Counted from the first letter of the stretch, positions 50,986 to 61,444 are shown. The stretch is DNA of 64,000 nt from JAJCYL01 sp040222875 (GCA_040222875.1 JAVKCG010000053.1:620001-684000), one strand, 5' to 3'. The notes: a model not told the origin generated them from the sequence alone. A program made the numbers and translations.

Positions 50986-52334
50986 GAGTCAGATTTTATC
51001 TCTTTTACTTTCAAAGAGGTGCCCTCTTCACTAATAACTTCTATTTGGGCATCTTTCAAAATATAATCTCCGCGGGTAAACGCATCATAAACATTATCAT
51101 CAATCATTACTTTACCACTTGGTCTCAGGTTAGTATATGCCTGACCTGATTTTCCCAATAGAGATTCTTTTCTAAAGCTGGCAGCACTGAAGCCATCATC
51201 TTTATTCTGAACATCATGTAATGCAACTCGTTTGAAAGCTTTTGAATCGGTCAACCTCACACCCCCGACAAAAATCACAATAAAGGAACCCATTAACCCA
51301 GCAAGCGTTGTTGAGATGGCAATAAAGATTTCTTCAGCGCCCACGAATGAAAAATCGAATGCATCATTGTTTAGCATCACAAGTACCAATGACCCTATGG
51401 TAAGAATGATCCCGGAAATTCCTGCAACACCAAATCCTGGTATTACAAAAATTTCGGCTGCGATGAGCGCAATGCCGACAAAAAAGGCAGCCATCTCCCA
51501 GTTCTCAGCCAACCCGTTCAGGTAATGTGGAATGAAATAGAGGATCAGAGCAATTAGGGCCGCAGCCAGCGGAAACCCAACACCGGGTGTCTGAAGTTCA
51601 AAATAGATTCCACCAAGGATCATCAAAATGAGAATACCACTAATGAAAGGGTTCAAAAAGAAGGCGATAACCCTATTGGTTGAACTCAATTGGTACTCAA
51701 TAAGCTCATAATCAGTGATGCCATTGCGCTCAAGGATTTCATCAATGTTTCTAACCTGTGCTTCACAAAAGCCATATTTAATAGCCTCGGAGGTAGAAAA
51801 AGTAATCACGCTGCCCTCTGATGAAATACTATCGACTTCGAGTGTTTCATCTACCATAGCCTCTGCAATCCTGGGATCTCGGCCTTTCGCTTCAGCGGTC
51901 GACCGCATAATGGACCGCATGTACGATTGATATTTATCTGGCGCTGCCTGGCCATCAGGGGTCACGACAGTTGCAGCTCCTATGCTGGCACCCGATGTCA
52001 TGTATATGCTGTCGCAAGCAATGGAGATCAGAGCGCCTGCACTGGCGGCATCTTTATTAATGAAAACAACTATTGGTGTTTCAAAATCCAGTATTGCTGT
52101 CCTGATGTCGTCAGCATCATTTACAGCGCCACCATATGTGTCCATTTCTATGACCACAAAGTCTGCATCAACCTCTACAGCCTCTGCCAAAGCCAATTCT
52201 ACATAGTGGTTCATTCGAGGGTCGATCTCAGCTTTGATCTCCATAACAAAGACCTTGGTCGCAACATCATCAGTTTGAGCAAAAACGAAAATGGTCGAGA
52301 GAATCAAAAAAGTTACAAAAATGGCTTTGATCAT
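50982..52334 (-). CDS. NfeD family membrane serine peptidase
   Basis: This 450-residue protein starts at ATG 52334 with a signal peptide (MIKAIFVTFLILSTIFVFAQ). A ClpP-like serine-peptidase domain (residues about 27-230) has the catalytic Ser98 in KDAASAGALIS, and YMTSGASIGAA follows. Four or more TM helices cover residues about 235-360, and the C-terminal NfeD beta-barrel (OB-type) covers about 385-450. Such proteins degrade stomatin-type or membrane proteins. No stomatin gene is adjacent; instead it overlaps kdsB by 4 bases. The catalytic lysine is not assigned with certainty. Confidence 0.9.
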   Translation of the reverse strand: MIKAIFVTFLILSTIFVFAQTDDVATKVFVMEIKAEIDPRMNHYVELALAEAVEVDADFVVIEMDTYGGAVNDADDIRTAILDFETPIVVFINKDAASAGALISIACDSIYMTSGASIGAATVVTPDGQAAPDKYQSYMRSIMRSTAEAKGRDPRIAEAMVDETLEVDSISSEGSVITFSTSEAIKYGFCEAQVRNIDEILERNGITDYELIEYQLSSTNRVIAFFLNPFISGILILMILGGIYFELQTPGVGFPLAAALIALILYFIPHYLNGLAENWEMAAFFVGIALIAAEIFVIPGFGVAGISGIILTIGSLVLVMLNNDAFDFSFVGAEEIFIAISTTLAGLMGSFIVIFVGGVRLTDSKAFKRVALHDVQNKDDGFSAASFRKESLLGKSGQAYTNLRPSGKVMIDDNVYDAFTRGDYILKDAQIEVISEEGTSLKVKEIKSDS

Positions 52335-52355
52335 AGATTTGAAGTCTTTGAAAAA

Positions 52356-52363
52356 CAAATTTA
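52356..52363 (-). promoter_or_regulatory. Probable -7 promoter element of the nfeD-kdsB unit
   Basis: TAAATTTG on the minus strand matches TAnnTTTG and lies 21 bases upstream of the nfeD ATG at 52334. Confidence 0.42.
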
Positions 52364-52519
52364 GTATTTAAAGTCGCATGCGATTGTAAATTAAATGAAC
52401 GAATTCAATACAAGTCAGTTAGCCGCCATACGATCTATGCCTTATTCGTTATTTTTGATCTCTTGGCTGATTTTACCGTATACCACGATTAATTCATTAT
52501 CAAACAGAATAATACATAT

Positions 52520-54586
52520 ATGAAATTAGTTGCCGTTGCAATTCTCGGGGCTTTGCTTTATTTCGGATTTACAGAGGTACAACCCGTTATCGCATCTCTT
52601 ACCTCCGCTGATACAACCAACATTGTACCGCTTGATAAACACAAGAAAGAATCATTAGTTGTTGCCAGTTTATTAGGCCAATATCATTACAGAAAAACTA
52701 CTTTAAACGACTCACTGTCATCGGTCATATTCGATGATTATATCTTATCTCTCGATCATAACAAATCTTATTTCTTAAAAAGTGACATTGACTATTTTGA
52801 GAAGTATAGGTATGAACTTGATAACGGTTTGCAGACCGGAGATGTGGAAGTACCCTTTCAGATTTTTAGAATTTACAGGGAAAGGCTATATGAACGGATT
52901 GAAAACATTTTCGCCCTTCTTGAATCAGAAATTGACTTTACTCAAGACGAGTTCTATGAGGTGAACAATGACAACCAGGAATGGGCTACAACAAGAGAAG
53001 AACTGGATGATCATTGGAGAAAAATTATCAAGAGCCAGGCATTGAGCTTAAAACTAGGGGGTAAAGATTGGGACGGAATAAAAGAAACACTCTACAATAG
53101 ATATGAGCGCTATGGAAAATACATCAGCAAATACAAGAGCGACGATGTTTTCCAAATTTTCATGAACTCATTTTCGGAAACATTTGACCCGCACACAAAC
53201 TATTTCTCACCAAAAACTTCCGAAGATTTCAAAATAAATATGAGCTTATCCCTGGAAGGAATTGGGGCCAGGCTGAATAACCCCGATGACTATGTGACGA
53301 TTGTTGAAATAGTACCAGGAGGCCCTGCTGCGAAAAGCAAGCAATTGTTTAAGGATGACCGCATTATTGGTGTTGCTCAAGCTGATGAAGAGTTTGTAGA
53401 TATTTTTGGTTGGAGAACGGAAGATGCTGTGGAACTCATTAGGGGCGCAAAGGGTACAACTGTGCGCTTACAAATCCTTCCTGGAGATGCCCCAATAGCC
53501 TCAGAGCCAAAAGTAGTTTCTCTTGTGAGGGAAAAAATCAAACTAGAGGATCAATCAGCTAAAAAGCAAATTGTACCCATTACTAAAAACAATGAAACGT
53601 ATCGGTTGGGCATTATCAAAATCCCATCATTTTATATTGATTTCGAGGCCGCACAAAAAGGAGACCCCAATTACAAGAGTACCACAAGAGATGTGAAGAA
53701 ATTGGTTCAGGAGCTAAACGATGAGGGTGTAGATGGCATTATGATAGATCTTCGCTACAACGGCGGTGGGTCGTTGCAGGAAGCAACCGAATTAACGGGG
53801 CTGTTTATTCCACAGGGGCCAGTTGTTCAGGTAAGAGACACTAAAGGTCAGGTAGATGTTGAGAGAGATAGGGACAGGGCTGTTTATTACGATGGGCCCT
53901 TGGCTGTTATGGTAAATCGATTTAGCGCATCAGCATCAGAGATATTTTCCGGAGCCATACAGGATTACAAAAGAGGGCTCATTATAGGTGAAACAACATA
54001 TGGTAAGGGTAGTGTTCAACAATTGGTAAACCTTGACCAGTTTTTAAATGGTGGCGATGAGAAATTAGGCCAGTTGAAACTGACTTTGGCAAAATATTAC
54101 AGGATAACCGGAAGTAGCACCCAAAATATTGGCGTTACGCCGGACATTGAATTTCCAAGTTTTGTTGACACAGAACAATACGGTGAAGGATCCTTACCAA
54201 GTGCACTACCGTGGGATCAAATTAAATCCACTTACTACAATGCCTCCAATTATGTGTCACCTGAAATGGTGGCTAATTTAAAGGAGCTTTTCAAGGATAG
54301 GTTACGTACTGACGCCCAACTGAAAGATTATATTAATGAGCAGCAAGAGGCTCAGAAAATCAGAAACAGGGAAAAAATATCCTTGAACTACGAAAAACGG
54401 AAGCAAGAACTTGATGAATTGGAAGCAAGACGAAAAGACCGAAAAAGCGATGACCTGAGTACGACCATTGACTCATCAGAAGTTGATAACGATGACGATG
54501 AGAAAGAAGCTTTGGAAAGGGATGTGCTGCTGAAAGAGGGGCTAATGTTATTAGCAGAACTCGCTAATGAAAAAGTGAAACAATAA
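52520..54586 (+). CDS. prc: Tail-specific carboxy-terminal processing protease (Prc, S41)
   Basis: This 688-residue periplasmic protease has an N-terminal membrane or signal segment. A helical lead region (residues about 50-240) is followed by a PDZ domain (IGARLNNPDDYVTIVEIVPGGPAAKS, about 245-330), then the S41 core. The catalytic dyad lies in NRFSASASEIFSG (Ser471/473) and Lys496 in TYGKGSVQQ. A C-terminal acidic and basic coiled region (residues 590-688) is the usual Prc tail. It digests misfolded or C-terminally marked envelope proteins. Length matches E. coli Prc. Confidence 0.94.
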   Translation: MKLVAVAILGALLYFGFTEVQPVIASLTSADTTNIVPLDKHKKESLVVASLLGQYHYRKTTLNDSLSSVIFDDYILSLDHNKSYFLKSDIDYFEKYRYELDNGLQTGDVEVPFQIFRIYRERLYERIENIFALLESEIDFTQDEFYEVNNDNQEWATTREELDDHWRKIIKSQALSLKLGGKDWDGIKETLYNRYERYGKYISKYKSDDVFQIFMNSFSETFDPHTNYFSPKTSEDFKINMSLSLEGIGARLNNPDDYVTIVEIVPGGPAAKSKQLFKDDRIIGVAQADEEFVDIFGWRTEDAVELIRGAKGTTVRLQILPGDAPIASEPKVVSLVREKIKLEDQSAKKQIVPITKNNETYRLGIIKIPSFYIDFEAAQKGDPNYKSTTRDVKKLVQELNDEGVDGIMIDLRYNGGGSLQEATELTGLFIPQGPVVQVRDTKGQVDVERDRDRAVYYDGPLAVMVNRFSASASEIFSGAIQDYKRGLIIGETTYGKGSVQQLVNLDQFLNGGDEKLGQLKLTLAKYYRITGSSTQNIGVTPDIEFPSFVDTEQYGEGSLPSALPWDQIKSTYYNASNYVSPEMVANLKELFKDRLRTDAQLKDYINEQQEAQKIRNREKISLNYEKRKQELDELEARRKDRKSDDLSTTIDSSEVDNDDDEKEALERDVLLKEGLMLLAELANEKVKQ

Positions 54587-54621
54587 GGGTTCAATTATTT
54601 AAAACTTTTTCTCTTCTTAAT

Positions 54622-54640
54622 AATTCCTATTTTAGGAATT
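54622..54640. repeat. Inverted repeat upstream of the antiporter
   Basis: AATTCCTA and TAGGAATT form a perfect 8-base-pair stem with a TTT loop, 17 bases before the antiporter start. It may be a weak terminator for prc or a leader hairpin. AT-rich, so of modest strength. Confidence 0.35.
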
Positions 54641-54657
54641 CACAATCAACTGAGAAT

Positions 54658-56592
54658 TTGGATTTCATATTTGAGTATAAGGAATTTATAGCCATACTGA
54701 TAGGGTTTCTGATCGTTACGCTGGCAGCCGAACGAATTGCCGCATTTTTTCAAAAATTCAACCTTCCCCTCATTACAGGGCTGATCATAGCAGGAATCGT
54801 GGCAGGGCCTTTTATCCTGCACCTAATCCCTGCTGAAACAACTGGCTCTCTGAGATTTATTTATGATACTTCCCTGGCATTTATCGCTTTTGCAGCAGGC
54901 TCTGAACTTTATTTGAAAGATTTGAGAAGCCGGTTGCATTCAATTCAAGTCAATGCTTTTGTGCAAACTGGCATTACAGTAGGAATTTTCTTAATTGCCT
55001 TTTTTGTGGCCAGGCCACATATCCCATTTATCGCTAAGACATCTTTTACTCAGGTATTGATTGCAGCATTGTTCACTGGTTTGATTTTTTCCACCAGATC
55101 GATGGCATCCGCTATGGCAGTTATCAGCGAAACCAAGGCAAAAGGGCCTTTTACCCAGAGCCTTATCGGGATATCTGTACTGAAGGAATCACTGGTCACC
55201 ATTTCTTTTTCGGTGTTACTGGCAGTGTCCAAAACGCTGCTCACAGGTGGCGACTTGGGGCTAATGTCTCTAGTGGCGGTGTTGATTGATTTGGCATTGG
55301 CCATTGCTTTCGGAATTGGATTGGCTAAAATATTGGAGCTGGTTCATAAATTCATCGGTTATCAATCGCTGAGATATGGTGTCATCTTACTGATAGGGTT
55401 TCTTGTGTATCAGTTTGCCCCTTTTCTGGAGCATTCTAGTGAGTCATCTTTTGGTTTTAAGATTTCTGTAGAGCCATTGATAATGTGTATTGCTTGTGGT
55501 TTTTACCTGGCAAACTATACCAAGTACCGCTCAGACTTTCTGAAGTTTATTAAAGACTCTGCGGGTTACGTATTTATCATCTTTTTCTTTTACGTAGGCA
55601 TTGGGGTTAGGCTGGATGTGCTATCCAACGTATGGCTGATTGCTGTAATTTTCTTCGGAGTGAGACTATTGTCCCTTGCAGTTGGGGCTTTTGTATCTGG
55701 TATAATGACCAAAGACCCTAAGCCGTTTTATCAGATCGGTTGGATGGCCTATATCACTCAAGCAAGCTTTGGTATCGGATTATCGACAATTTTAATGAAT
55801 GAGTTTCCTGATTGGGGCCAGCAATTAGGCACTATCATCATTGCGGGGGTTGTTTATAGCCAGTTGATTGGACCTATTTTATTCAAGAAAGTGCTGTCGT
55901 TGTTAAAAGAGCAACATGTGAAAGCCAAACATGAGCCGGACGGACATGACAAAGATGCCCTCATCATAGGCTTTGAGGGTATGTCGGTGGCTTTGGCCAG
56001 GCAATTGATCGATAAAGGTTGGAATGTGTCAATAGCCACATTTAAGCAATCAGGCAGTTTCCAGGAACCAGAAGGAATAAAAATCCATCACCTGAAAAGC
56101 CTTGATAGAGATGCATTAGCCGAACTTGGCGGCGATGAGGCTGAGGCAATAGTCTCAATGCTATCTGATGAAGAAAATCTTAAAGTTTGCGAAATAGCCT
56201 ACGAAGATTTTGGAACAGAAGATTTGATTGTGCGAATGACAGACCGACAATACCATGAGCAATACCAATCTTTCGGTGCCAGGGCTGTTGACCCTAACAC
56301 AGCAATGGTGAATTTACTTGAGCATTTTGTGAGATCGCCGCAGGCCACATCGCTTTTACTTGGCCTTGAAGGTGACCAGGATACCCGTGACATACGGCTG
56401 CGTAACCCCAACCTGCATGGCATTGCTTTGAGGGATTTGAGGTTGCCAGCTGATGTAATCATTCTATCCGTGAAACGCGGTGGTCATACGATCATTTCTC
56501 ATGGCTATACCCGGCTCAGAAGGGGGGATATTATCACAATGGTTGGCACAATCAAGAGCTTGAACGATACGGCTAATAAGTTTGAAGGATAG
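54658..56592 (+). CDS. CPA2-type cation:proton antiporter with TrkA-N/TrkA-C domains
   Basis: This 644-residue protein has about 12 hydrophobic helices in the first 430 residues, with NhaP/KefB-like segments LITGLIIAGIVAGPF, FAAGSELYLKDL and GLIFSTRSMASAMAVISE. The cytoplasmic TrkA-N (RCK) domain starts near DALIIGFEGMSVALARQLI, and the TrkA-C-like end is LRLPADVIILSVKRGGHTI. Transport of potassium or sodium against protons, gated by the RCK domain, is likely. The start is TTG 54658; no stop precedes it in frame, so a small uncertainty remains. Monocistronic after prc. Confidence 0.88.
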   Translation: MDFIFEYKEFIAILIGFLIVTLAAERIAAFFQKFNLPLITGLIIAGIVAGPFILHLIPAETTGSLRFIYDTSLAFIAFAAGSELYLKDLRSRLHSIQVNAFVQTGITVGIFLIAFFVARPHIPFIAKTSFTQVLIAALFTGLIFSTRSMASAMAVISETKAKGPFTQSLIGISVLKESLVTISFSVLLAVSKTLLTGGDLGLMSLVAVLIDLALAIAFGIGLAKILELVHKFIGYQSLRYGVILLIGFLVYQFAPFLEHSSESSFGFKISVEPLIMCIACGFYLANYTKYRSDFLKFIKDSAGYVFIIFFFYVGIGVRLDVLSNVWLIAVIFFGVRLLSLAVGAFVSGIMTKDPKPFYQIGWMAYITQASFGIGLSTILMNEFPDWGQQLGTIIIAGVVYSQLIGPILFKKVLSLLKEQHVKAKHEPDGHDKDALIIGFEGMSVALARQLIDKGWNVSIATFKQSGSFQEPEGIKIHHLKSLDRDALAELGGDEAEAIVSMLSDEENLKVCEIAYEDFGTEDLIVRMTDRQYHEQYQSFGARAVDPNTAMVNLLEHFVRSPQATSLLLGLEGDQDTRDIRLRNPNLHGIALRDLRLPADVIILSVKRGGHTIISHGYTRLRRGDIITMVGTIKSLNDTANKFEG

Positions 56593-56597
56593 TTTGA

Positions 56598-59309
56598 TTA
56601 TTCGATTAAAACCCTGGAATTTAAGAAAGGCAACTCTTCTGATTTAATAAAATAAACACCACGCGGCAATTTATTTTTTTGAACCCACTGGTATGAAACC
56701 GAACCATTCTCTGAGGATATTGAAATGTTATCAATTTCCTGACCTACTTGATTATACAACTTGAAGTTTAGTTGCTTATTTACCATTCCCTGCATTCTGA
56801 TATTTATCGTCTGACCATTCGCGGGGTTAGGAGCAATTAATATTGATGGTACTCTCTCTTCATTCAGATATACACCTTTCCACGAGAAAGTCTCAGAGGT
56901 ACCGTCATAGTCGGTTTGTTTAAGCCTGTAATAGTTCCAACCCAATGATGGTAAATAATCTTTGAAACTATACTCCCTTATATTGGATGTTGTGCCATTT
57001 CCAGGCATCTGGGTTAACACTTCTGTGTATTCTAAATCTGTAGATTTTTCTATCGTAAAAAAGTCGTTGTTAAGTTCTGTAGCTGTTTTCCAAATTAACT
57101 CTATCGTCCCATTAACTTCCTTAACCTCGAACGATAATAATTCGATCGGTAAAGGGCTTGAACTGCTTGCAAGCGCCCAGGGAGAAAAGGTAGTAACCCC
57201 AGGTACTGTGGCACTATTGGCACCACTTGACTGGCCTGGCAATGCTTGTTCCCAATCATCACCATTCCACCTTTGAGCCTGCAAATTTGTTATCCCGCCA
57301 ACTTCAGCTGTTGAAGCAGTGAAAGTGACGGTTATTGTGGGACCAGACCCATAGCTACTACCAATATCCCAAAACCTATCAACAGTTTGAGCGCTATTGT
57401 CTTCCCCTTCATTGTCGTCAACATTGTCGACCCCGGCCGGGAATGGTGTATTATCAGGAGCGGTATCATAAGTACTTGCTGAAATTGTTCCCCCAGCATC
57501 CCCACCAGCAGCGGTGATGTTGAAAACCAATGGTATATAGTTGGACGCATCCTCACCCCATGCGAAGGTGTGTGTACCAGTTGATGTGCCCATTACCCAT
57601 GAAATAGGATTGTCATCATAAATCCACCCGTTGGTTCTTGCAATAGCCCCACCTGCGGTATTTGTAATTGACAAAATATTGCCACTTAGGTTAACACCTC
57701 CATTGGTAAGTGTTAAATTATTCGATATCGTTAGGCCATTGTTGATGATGATATCACCACCAGAATTATTTACGGTGGCATTGTAAAGCGTTAGAGTACT
57801 TGATGTTATTACGTTTTGCGAGGTAGTTCCACTAAAAGTTACGGTATTTGTACCAGGCGTCAGGGTAGTTGAGGCCCCTAAGGTCCAATCGTCATTGATT
57901 GTGATGTTACCACCTAATGTTTTGGCACCAGAACCTGTTAATTGTAAAATATCATAGGTGGTCGCCCTGATAGTCTGAGCACCGCTACGTTGATAATTTA
58001 CAGTGTTTCCAGCTGCAGTAGCGGTAAAGGTCGTTACTGTTATAGTGCTTCCAGAATAATTAAATGTGTCACTAGCACCTTGAATAAATGATCCAGCTCC
58101 GGCCAATGCCCCAGCTGCAGTGTTATTCATAGTAACTGTACCATCATTGTTAAAATCTGAGGCATCGTTCATTGTTAATACACCTCCTGTGCCAATAGTA
58201 ATTGTGCCAGTATTGGTGAATGATGTATTGTTAGATAGCGTTACGTCATCAGTAATTGTGATTGTTGCACTATTGTTTAGTGCCGCAGATTGAACAAAAG
58301 TTTCATCTATCGTAACATCATCAGTGATTGTAGTGGTTCCACTACCTGACATGGTAATGGTTGTGGCAACGCCTAATGAAGAATTAGTTATAATCAGATC
58401 ACCAATAGAAATGGTTCCATTATTGGTAAAAGTGTGGCTGGTATTATCTGTAAATGAAATTGAAGCACCATTATTCACTCCGTTTGTTATAGTTCCGCCA
58501 TTATCAACCTGTAAACCACCTGTCTTAAAAAGACCCAATGCGAAGTTACCTCCGTAAGTAAGAGTTCCAGTATTTTGAATTTCCAGGCCTGCCGCTTGAG
58601 CCGCAGCGGTTATTGTTACGTTATCGCCATCCCCAATAACTACTTCGGTGTTGTCGTCCGGTGAACAATCACATGAAGCTCCACCTAATGCGCTTGCAGA
58701 CCACGTAGCATCACTTGCCGTAGCATCATTCCAATTTCCCGTTTTTCTTGAAAAAAGAGTATTGGTCACGGCAATATTGTCCATCGTAAAAATGTCGTTC
58801 GCCGCATTTGTAAAAGCTCTCATTACAATTCGAATTTCATCCCCATTAAGTGCAGGACTTATCCCCGTAGAGCCGACACTTCCCAGCGTGGCAGTATGAA
58901 ATAATGTTTCACTACCAAATCCCGAACCTTCATCCAGTTGGTAATATAGCTCCATGTAATCTCCAGCTTCGGTACCAACACTTCCTGTCTCAACGTAAAT
59001 TTTAACATCTACAAATGAGGATATATCAATGTCCGGTGACGTCCAAACTCCCTCACTTCCTGTGCCTCCAGTGCAAAATGCGCAGGCTACACCTGCTTGA
59101 AAATATCTTGCCCCGAAAAGTGATTGCACCCAAAATCGATCATTGGTACTGGGTTGAGTAGTTGTCCAACCTCCTAGATCCGGAGAACCTGTGCCACTTT
59201 CGTCGTCATCAGTTTCGTCTTGAAAATCCTCTGTCCAGATTTGTGATTGAGCACTTAACGATAGCAACAGCCAAGGAATCAGGATGCTGTATCTTAGCAT
59301 CTTAGTCAT
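56598..59309 (-). CDS. Large T9SS-secreted adhesin-like protein
   Basis: This 903-residue protein has a signal peptide (LRYSILIPWLLLSLSAQSQ). An N-terminal jelly-roll-like region (WTEDFQDETD... VEGVWTSPDIDISSFVDVKIYVETGS) is followed by a long Thr/Asn/Ser-rich, beta-helix-like repeat region (repeats of TxTxxDDVTxxxxTS and TITITDDVTLSN). The last part has the linker LPIELLSFEVKEVNG and the type IX sorting domain (APNPANGQTINIRMQG... GVYFIKSEELPFLNSRVLIE). It should be exported through the Sec pathway and attached or released at the cell surface by T9SS. Function is probably adhesion or matrix; no catalytic motif is seen. Confidence 0.86.
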   Translation of the reverse strand: MTKMLRYSILIPWLLLSLSAQSQIWTEDFQDETDDDESGTGSPDLGGWTTTQPSTNDRFWVQSLFGARYFQAGVACAFCTGGTGSEGVWTSPDIDISSFVDVKIYVETGSVGTEAGDYMELYYQLDEGSGFGSETLFHTATLGSVGSTGISPALNGDEIRIVMRAFTNAANDIFTMDNIAVTNTLFSRKTGNWNDATASDATWSASALGGASCDCSPDDNTEVVIGDGDNVTITAAAQAAGLEIQNTGTLTYGGNFALGLFKTGGLQVDNGGTITNGVNNGASISFTDNTSHTFTNNGTISIGDLIITNSSLGVATTITMSGSGTTTITDDVTIDETFVQSAALNNSATITITDDVTLSNNTSFTNTGTITIGTGGVLTMNDASDFNNDGTVTMNNTAAGALAGAGSFIQGASDTFNYSGSTITVTTFTATAAGNTVNYQRSGAQTIRATTYDILQLTGSGAKTLGGNITINDDWTLGASTTLTPGTNTVTFSGTTSQNVITSSTLTLYNATVNNSGGDIIINNGLTISNNLTLTNGGVNLSGNILSITNTAGGAIARTNGWIYDDNPISWVMGTSTGTHTFAWGEDASNYIPLVFNITAAGGDAGGTISASTYDTAPDNTPFPAGVDNVDDNEGEDNSAQTVDRFWDIGSSYGSGPTITVTFTASTAEVGGITNLQAQRWNGDDWEQALPGQSSGANSATVPGVTTFSPWALASSSSPLPIELLSFEVKEVNGTIELIWKTATELNNDFFTIEKSTDLEYTEVLTQMPGNGTTSNIREYSFKDYLPSLGWNYYRLKQTDYDGTSETFSWKGVYLNEERVPSILIAPNPANGQTINIRMQGMVNKQLNFKLYNQVGQEIDNISISSENGSVSYQWVQKNKLPRGVYFIKSEELPFLNSRVLIE

Positions 59310-59385
59310 AGATTGTTAACTTTTTTGAATTAATGTACGAAGCAATATTCCGAAATAGATTCAGAATATGTAGAGGTCTGCTATT

Positions 59386-59393
59386 CAAATATA
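59386..59393 (-). promoter_or_regulatory. Probable -7 promoter element of the T9SS adhesin gene
   Basis: TATATTTG on the minus strand, with a TTG 23 bases upstream, matches the Bacteroidota promoter form. It lies about 77 bases upstream of the coding start at 59309. Confidence 0.4.
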
Positions 59394-59477
59394 GGGAATT
59401 CCTTCTAAGAATAGTTCAATATTTTATACTGTTATTGCAAATAATGCAATATAACTTAGACTATCTTTTTCTTTTAA

Positions 59478-61418
59478 ATGATCATCAGAACAGCAATATT
59501 AACCCTATTGGTTTCAGCTAATTTATTCTCACTTGCCCAAAGTATTTTCTCTAATGTTGCCGAGGAGAGAGGTGTTAGGATTCGTCATATGCGTGTGAAA
59601 CCAGAAATTGAATGGGGCACAGGGGCAGCTTGGTTTGATTGTGATAAAGATGGTGACCTGGATTTATATGTGGCCAATCAATCTAACCCAGCAAACCTAT
59701 TTAGGAATGAATTGATGGAAACTGGCAGTGCAAACTTTACTGATATCACCCCACAGGCTGATTTCATTAGTTATGAGGGTGGAGGTGTATCCATAGCGGA
59801 CTATGATAACGATGGCGACAGCGACCTCTATCTTGCCAATGCTGGTTCAGATTATTTACTTGCCAATGATGGTCAATGCAATTTCACCGATATCACAGCA
59901 GTTGCCTTTCCAGATGAAAGTGAATTAGTTCCTGAAAAAGGTACTGGGGCGGCCTGGGGGGATATTAATGATGACGGTTGGCTTGATCTTTATGTCATAA
60001 ACCACTTCAATATTTATGATACTGTAGGCAAGCCGCTAATTAAGAGGGATTACCTTTTCTTTAACAATGGTGGTAATCCGGTTACTTTCACTAATGCTTC
60101 CAGCATGATTTCTGGTGATAACGATGCGGACGGCACACCTGACAACGAGGGTTTTGGGTTTGCAGCCAGCTTTACGGATTGGGATATGGATGGGGATATG
60201 GACATCTATGTGATCAATGACTGCAGATTGGTGACATTTGCCACGGAAGACAATAAGTTATGGGACAACATAAATGGTGAATTAATTGAAATAAGTGACC
60301 AGATTGGGCCATTTATTGATGGTAAGAAACCCGATCTCGAGGATGAGATAATTCCTGATTGCCAGAACGGTATGGGTTTGGCTATCGGAGATGTTGACCG
60401 CAACGGATATTTCGATTATTATTATACCAATCTGGATGATGGAGAAGGAAATCAGAGCGCCGTCATTGTAATGAATAACGGTAAAAATTTAATTAATCGC
60501 ACCCGGCAAGTTGGATTATTCGATGCAAAATCTCCAGATGGACGCACTGGTCGAGTAACTTGGGGCGCAGAATTCTTGGATTACGACCTCGATGGATGGG
60601 AAGATTTAATGGTTGCTGCCGGGCGTATTATTGGCCTGGATCACAACCAACCTAATTTACTTTATCATAACAACGGCGTTGAAGCCGACACACTTTTCAC
60701 CAAAATCAGCGATACGGAAAGTGGAATTGAGTCACCTTTCAAAGGAAGGACATTGATTACCGGTGATTATGACAACGATGGCGATCCAGACGCTTTTCTT
60801 GTAAACTACGCTGGTTTATCAGAACTCTATCAAAATAATTATAATGGTAATAACAACTGGCTGATTGTTGACTTGCAGGGGGCCGGCCCTCCATTGAGCA
60901 ATATGGATGGAATCGGTGCTAAGCTTTTTCTCACCATGACGGATGGCGGAACACAATTAAAGGAAATTCATAGTGGTACTAGCTTAGGTGGAGGTAGTGA
61001 TATTGTGGCTCATTTCGGTTTAGGTCAGGAGGGAATTGAACTACTTGAAATTCATTGGCCTTCGGGTGTTGTACAACTTTTGAATAATGTTCCTGTGAAC
61101 CAACGAATCATGGTGGCTGAGGATGAAGAATTCGTTCCTGTCACATCTGTAGGCAGGATTGATGTGAGTGAGCAAATCAAAGTTTATCCTAACCCGACTT
61201 CAAATATGCTGACAATTGAATTAGAAAATGATTACACTGGTCAGTTTCTAATAAAGATACTAAGTTCAAAAGGTCAGTTGATAAAGCTAATTAAGGCCAA
61301 AAAGCGCACTTCGATGTTCAACGCAACCATCGACATTAACAACCTGGAGGTTGGCACTTATTTGATCCGACTAAGTTTTGGTAAAACTGAAATAACAAAA
61401 CGTGTGATTTTGGATTAA
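59478..61418 (+). CDS. FG-GAP/VCBS repeat protein with ASPIC/UnbV domain and T9SS sorting domain
   Basis: This 646-residue secreted protein has a signal peptide and repeated FG-GAP/VCBS motifs with calcium-binding loops (DCDKDGDLDLYVANQ, DYDNDGDSDLYLANAG, DWDMDGDMDIYV, DYDNDGDPDAFLVN). A UnbV_ASPIC domain follows (SGTSLGGGSDIVAHFGLGQEG). The T9SS C-terminal domain is KVYPNPTSNMLTIEL ... VGTYLIRLSFGKTEITKRVILD. It resembles CRTAC-like surface proteins of Cytophagales. The divergent gene is another T9SS cargo, so the two form a surface-protein pair. Ligand unknown. Confidence 0.88.
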   Translation: MIIRTAILTLLVSANLFSLAQSIFSNVAEERGVRIRHMRVKPEIEWGTGAAWFDCDKDGDLDLYVANQSNPANLFRNELMETGSANFTDITPQADFISYEGGGVSIADYDNDGDSDLYLANAGSDYLLANDGQCNFTDITAVAFPDESELVPEKGTGAAWGDINDDGWLDLYVINHFNIYDTVGKPLIKRDYLFFNNGGNPVTFTNASSMISGDNDADGTPDNEGFGFAASFTDWDMDGDMDIYVINDCRLVTFATEDNKLWDNINGELIEISDQIGPFIDGKKPDLEDEIIPDCQNGMGLAIGDVDRNGYFDYYYTNLDDGEGNQSAVIVMNNGKNLINRTRQVGLFDAKSPDGRTGRVTWGAEFLDYDLDGWEDLMVAAGRIIGLDHNQPNLLYHNNGVEADTLFTKISDTESGIESPFKGRTLITGDYDNDGDPDAFLVNYAGLSELYQNNYNGNNNWLIVDLQGAGPPLSNMDGIGAKLFLTMTDGGTQLKEIHSGTSLGGGSDIVAHFGLGQEGIELLEIHWPSGVVQLLNNVPVNQRIMVAEDEEFVPVTSVGRIDVSEQIKVYPNPTSNMLTIELENDYTGQFLIKILSSKGQLIKLIKAKKRTSMFNATIDINNLEVGTYLIRLSFGKTEITKRVILD

Positions 61419-61436
61419 AGAACCCGCATCCCCATA

Positions 61437-61444
61437 TATCTTTG
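61437..61444 (+). promoter_or_regulatory. -7 promoter element just ahead of the glycyl-tRNA synthetase start
   Basis: TATCTTTG matches TAnnTTTG; the ATG at 61452 is 7 bases past it, so the transcript would be leaderless or nearly so. A TTTG about 24 bases upstream may be the -33 box. Confidence 0.48.
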
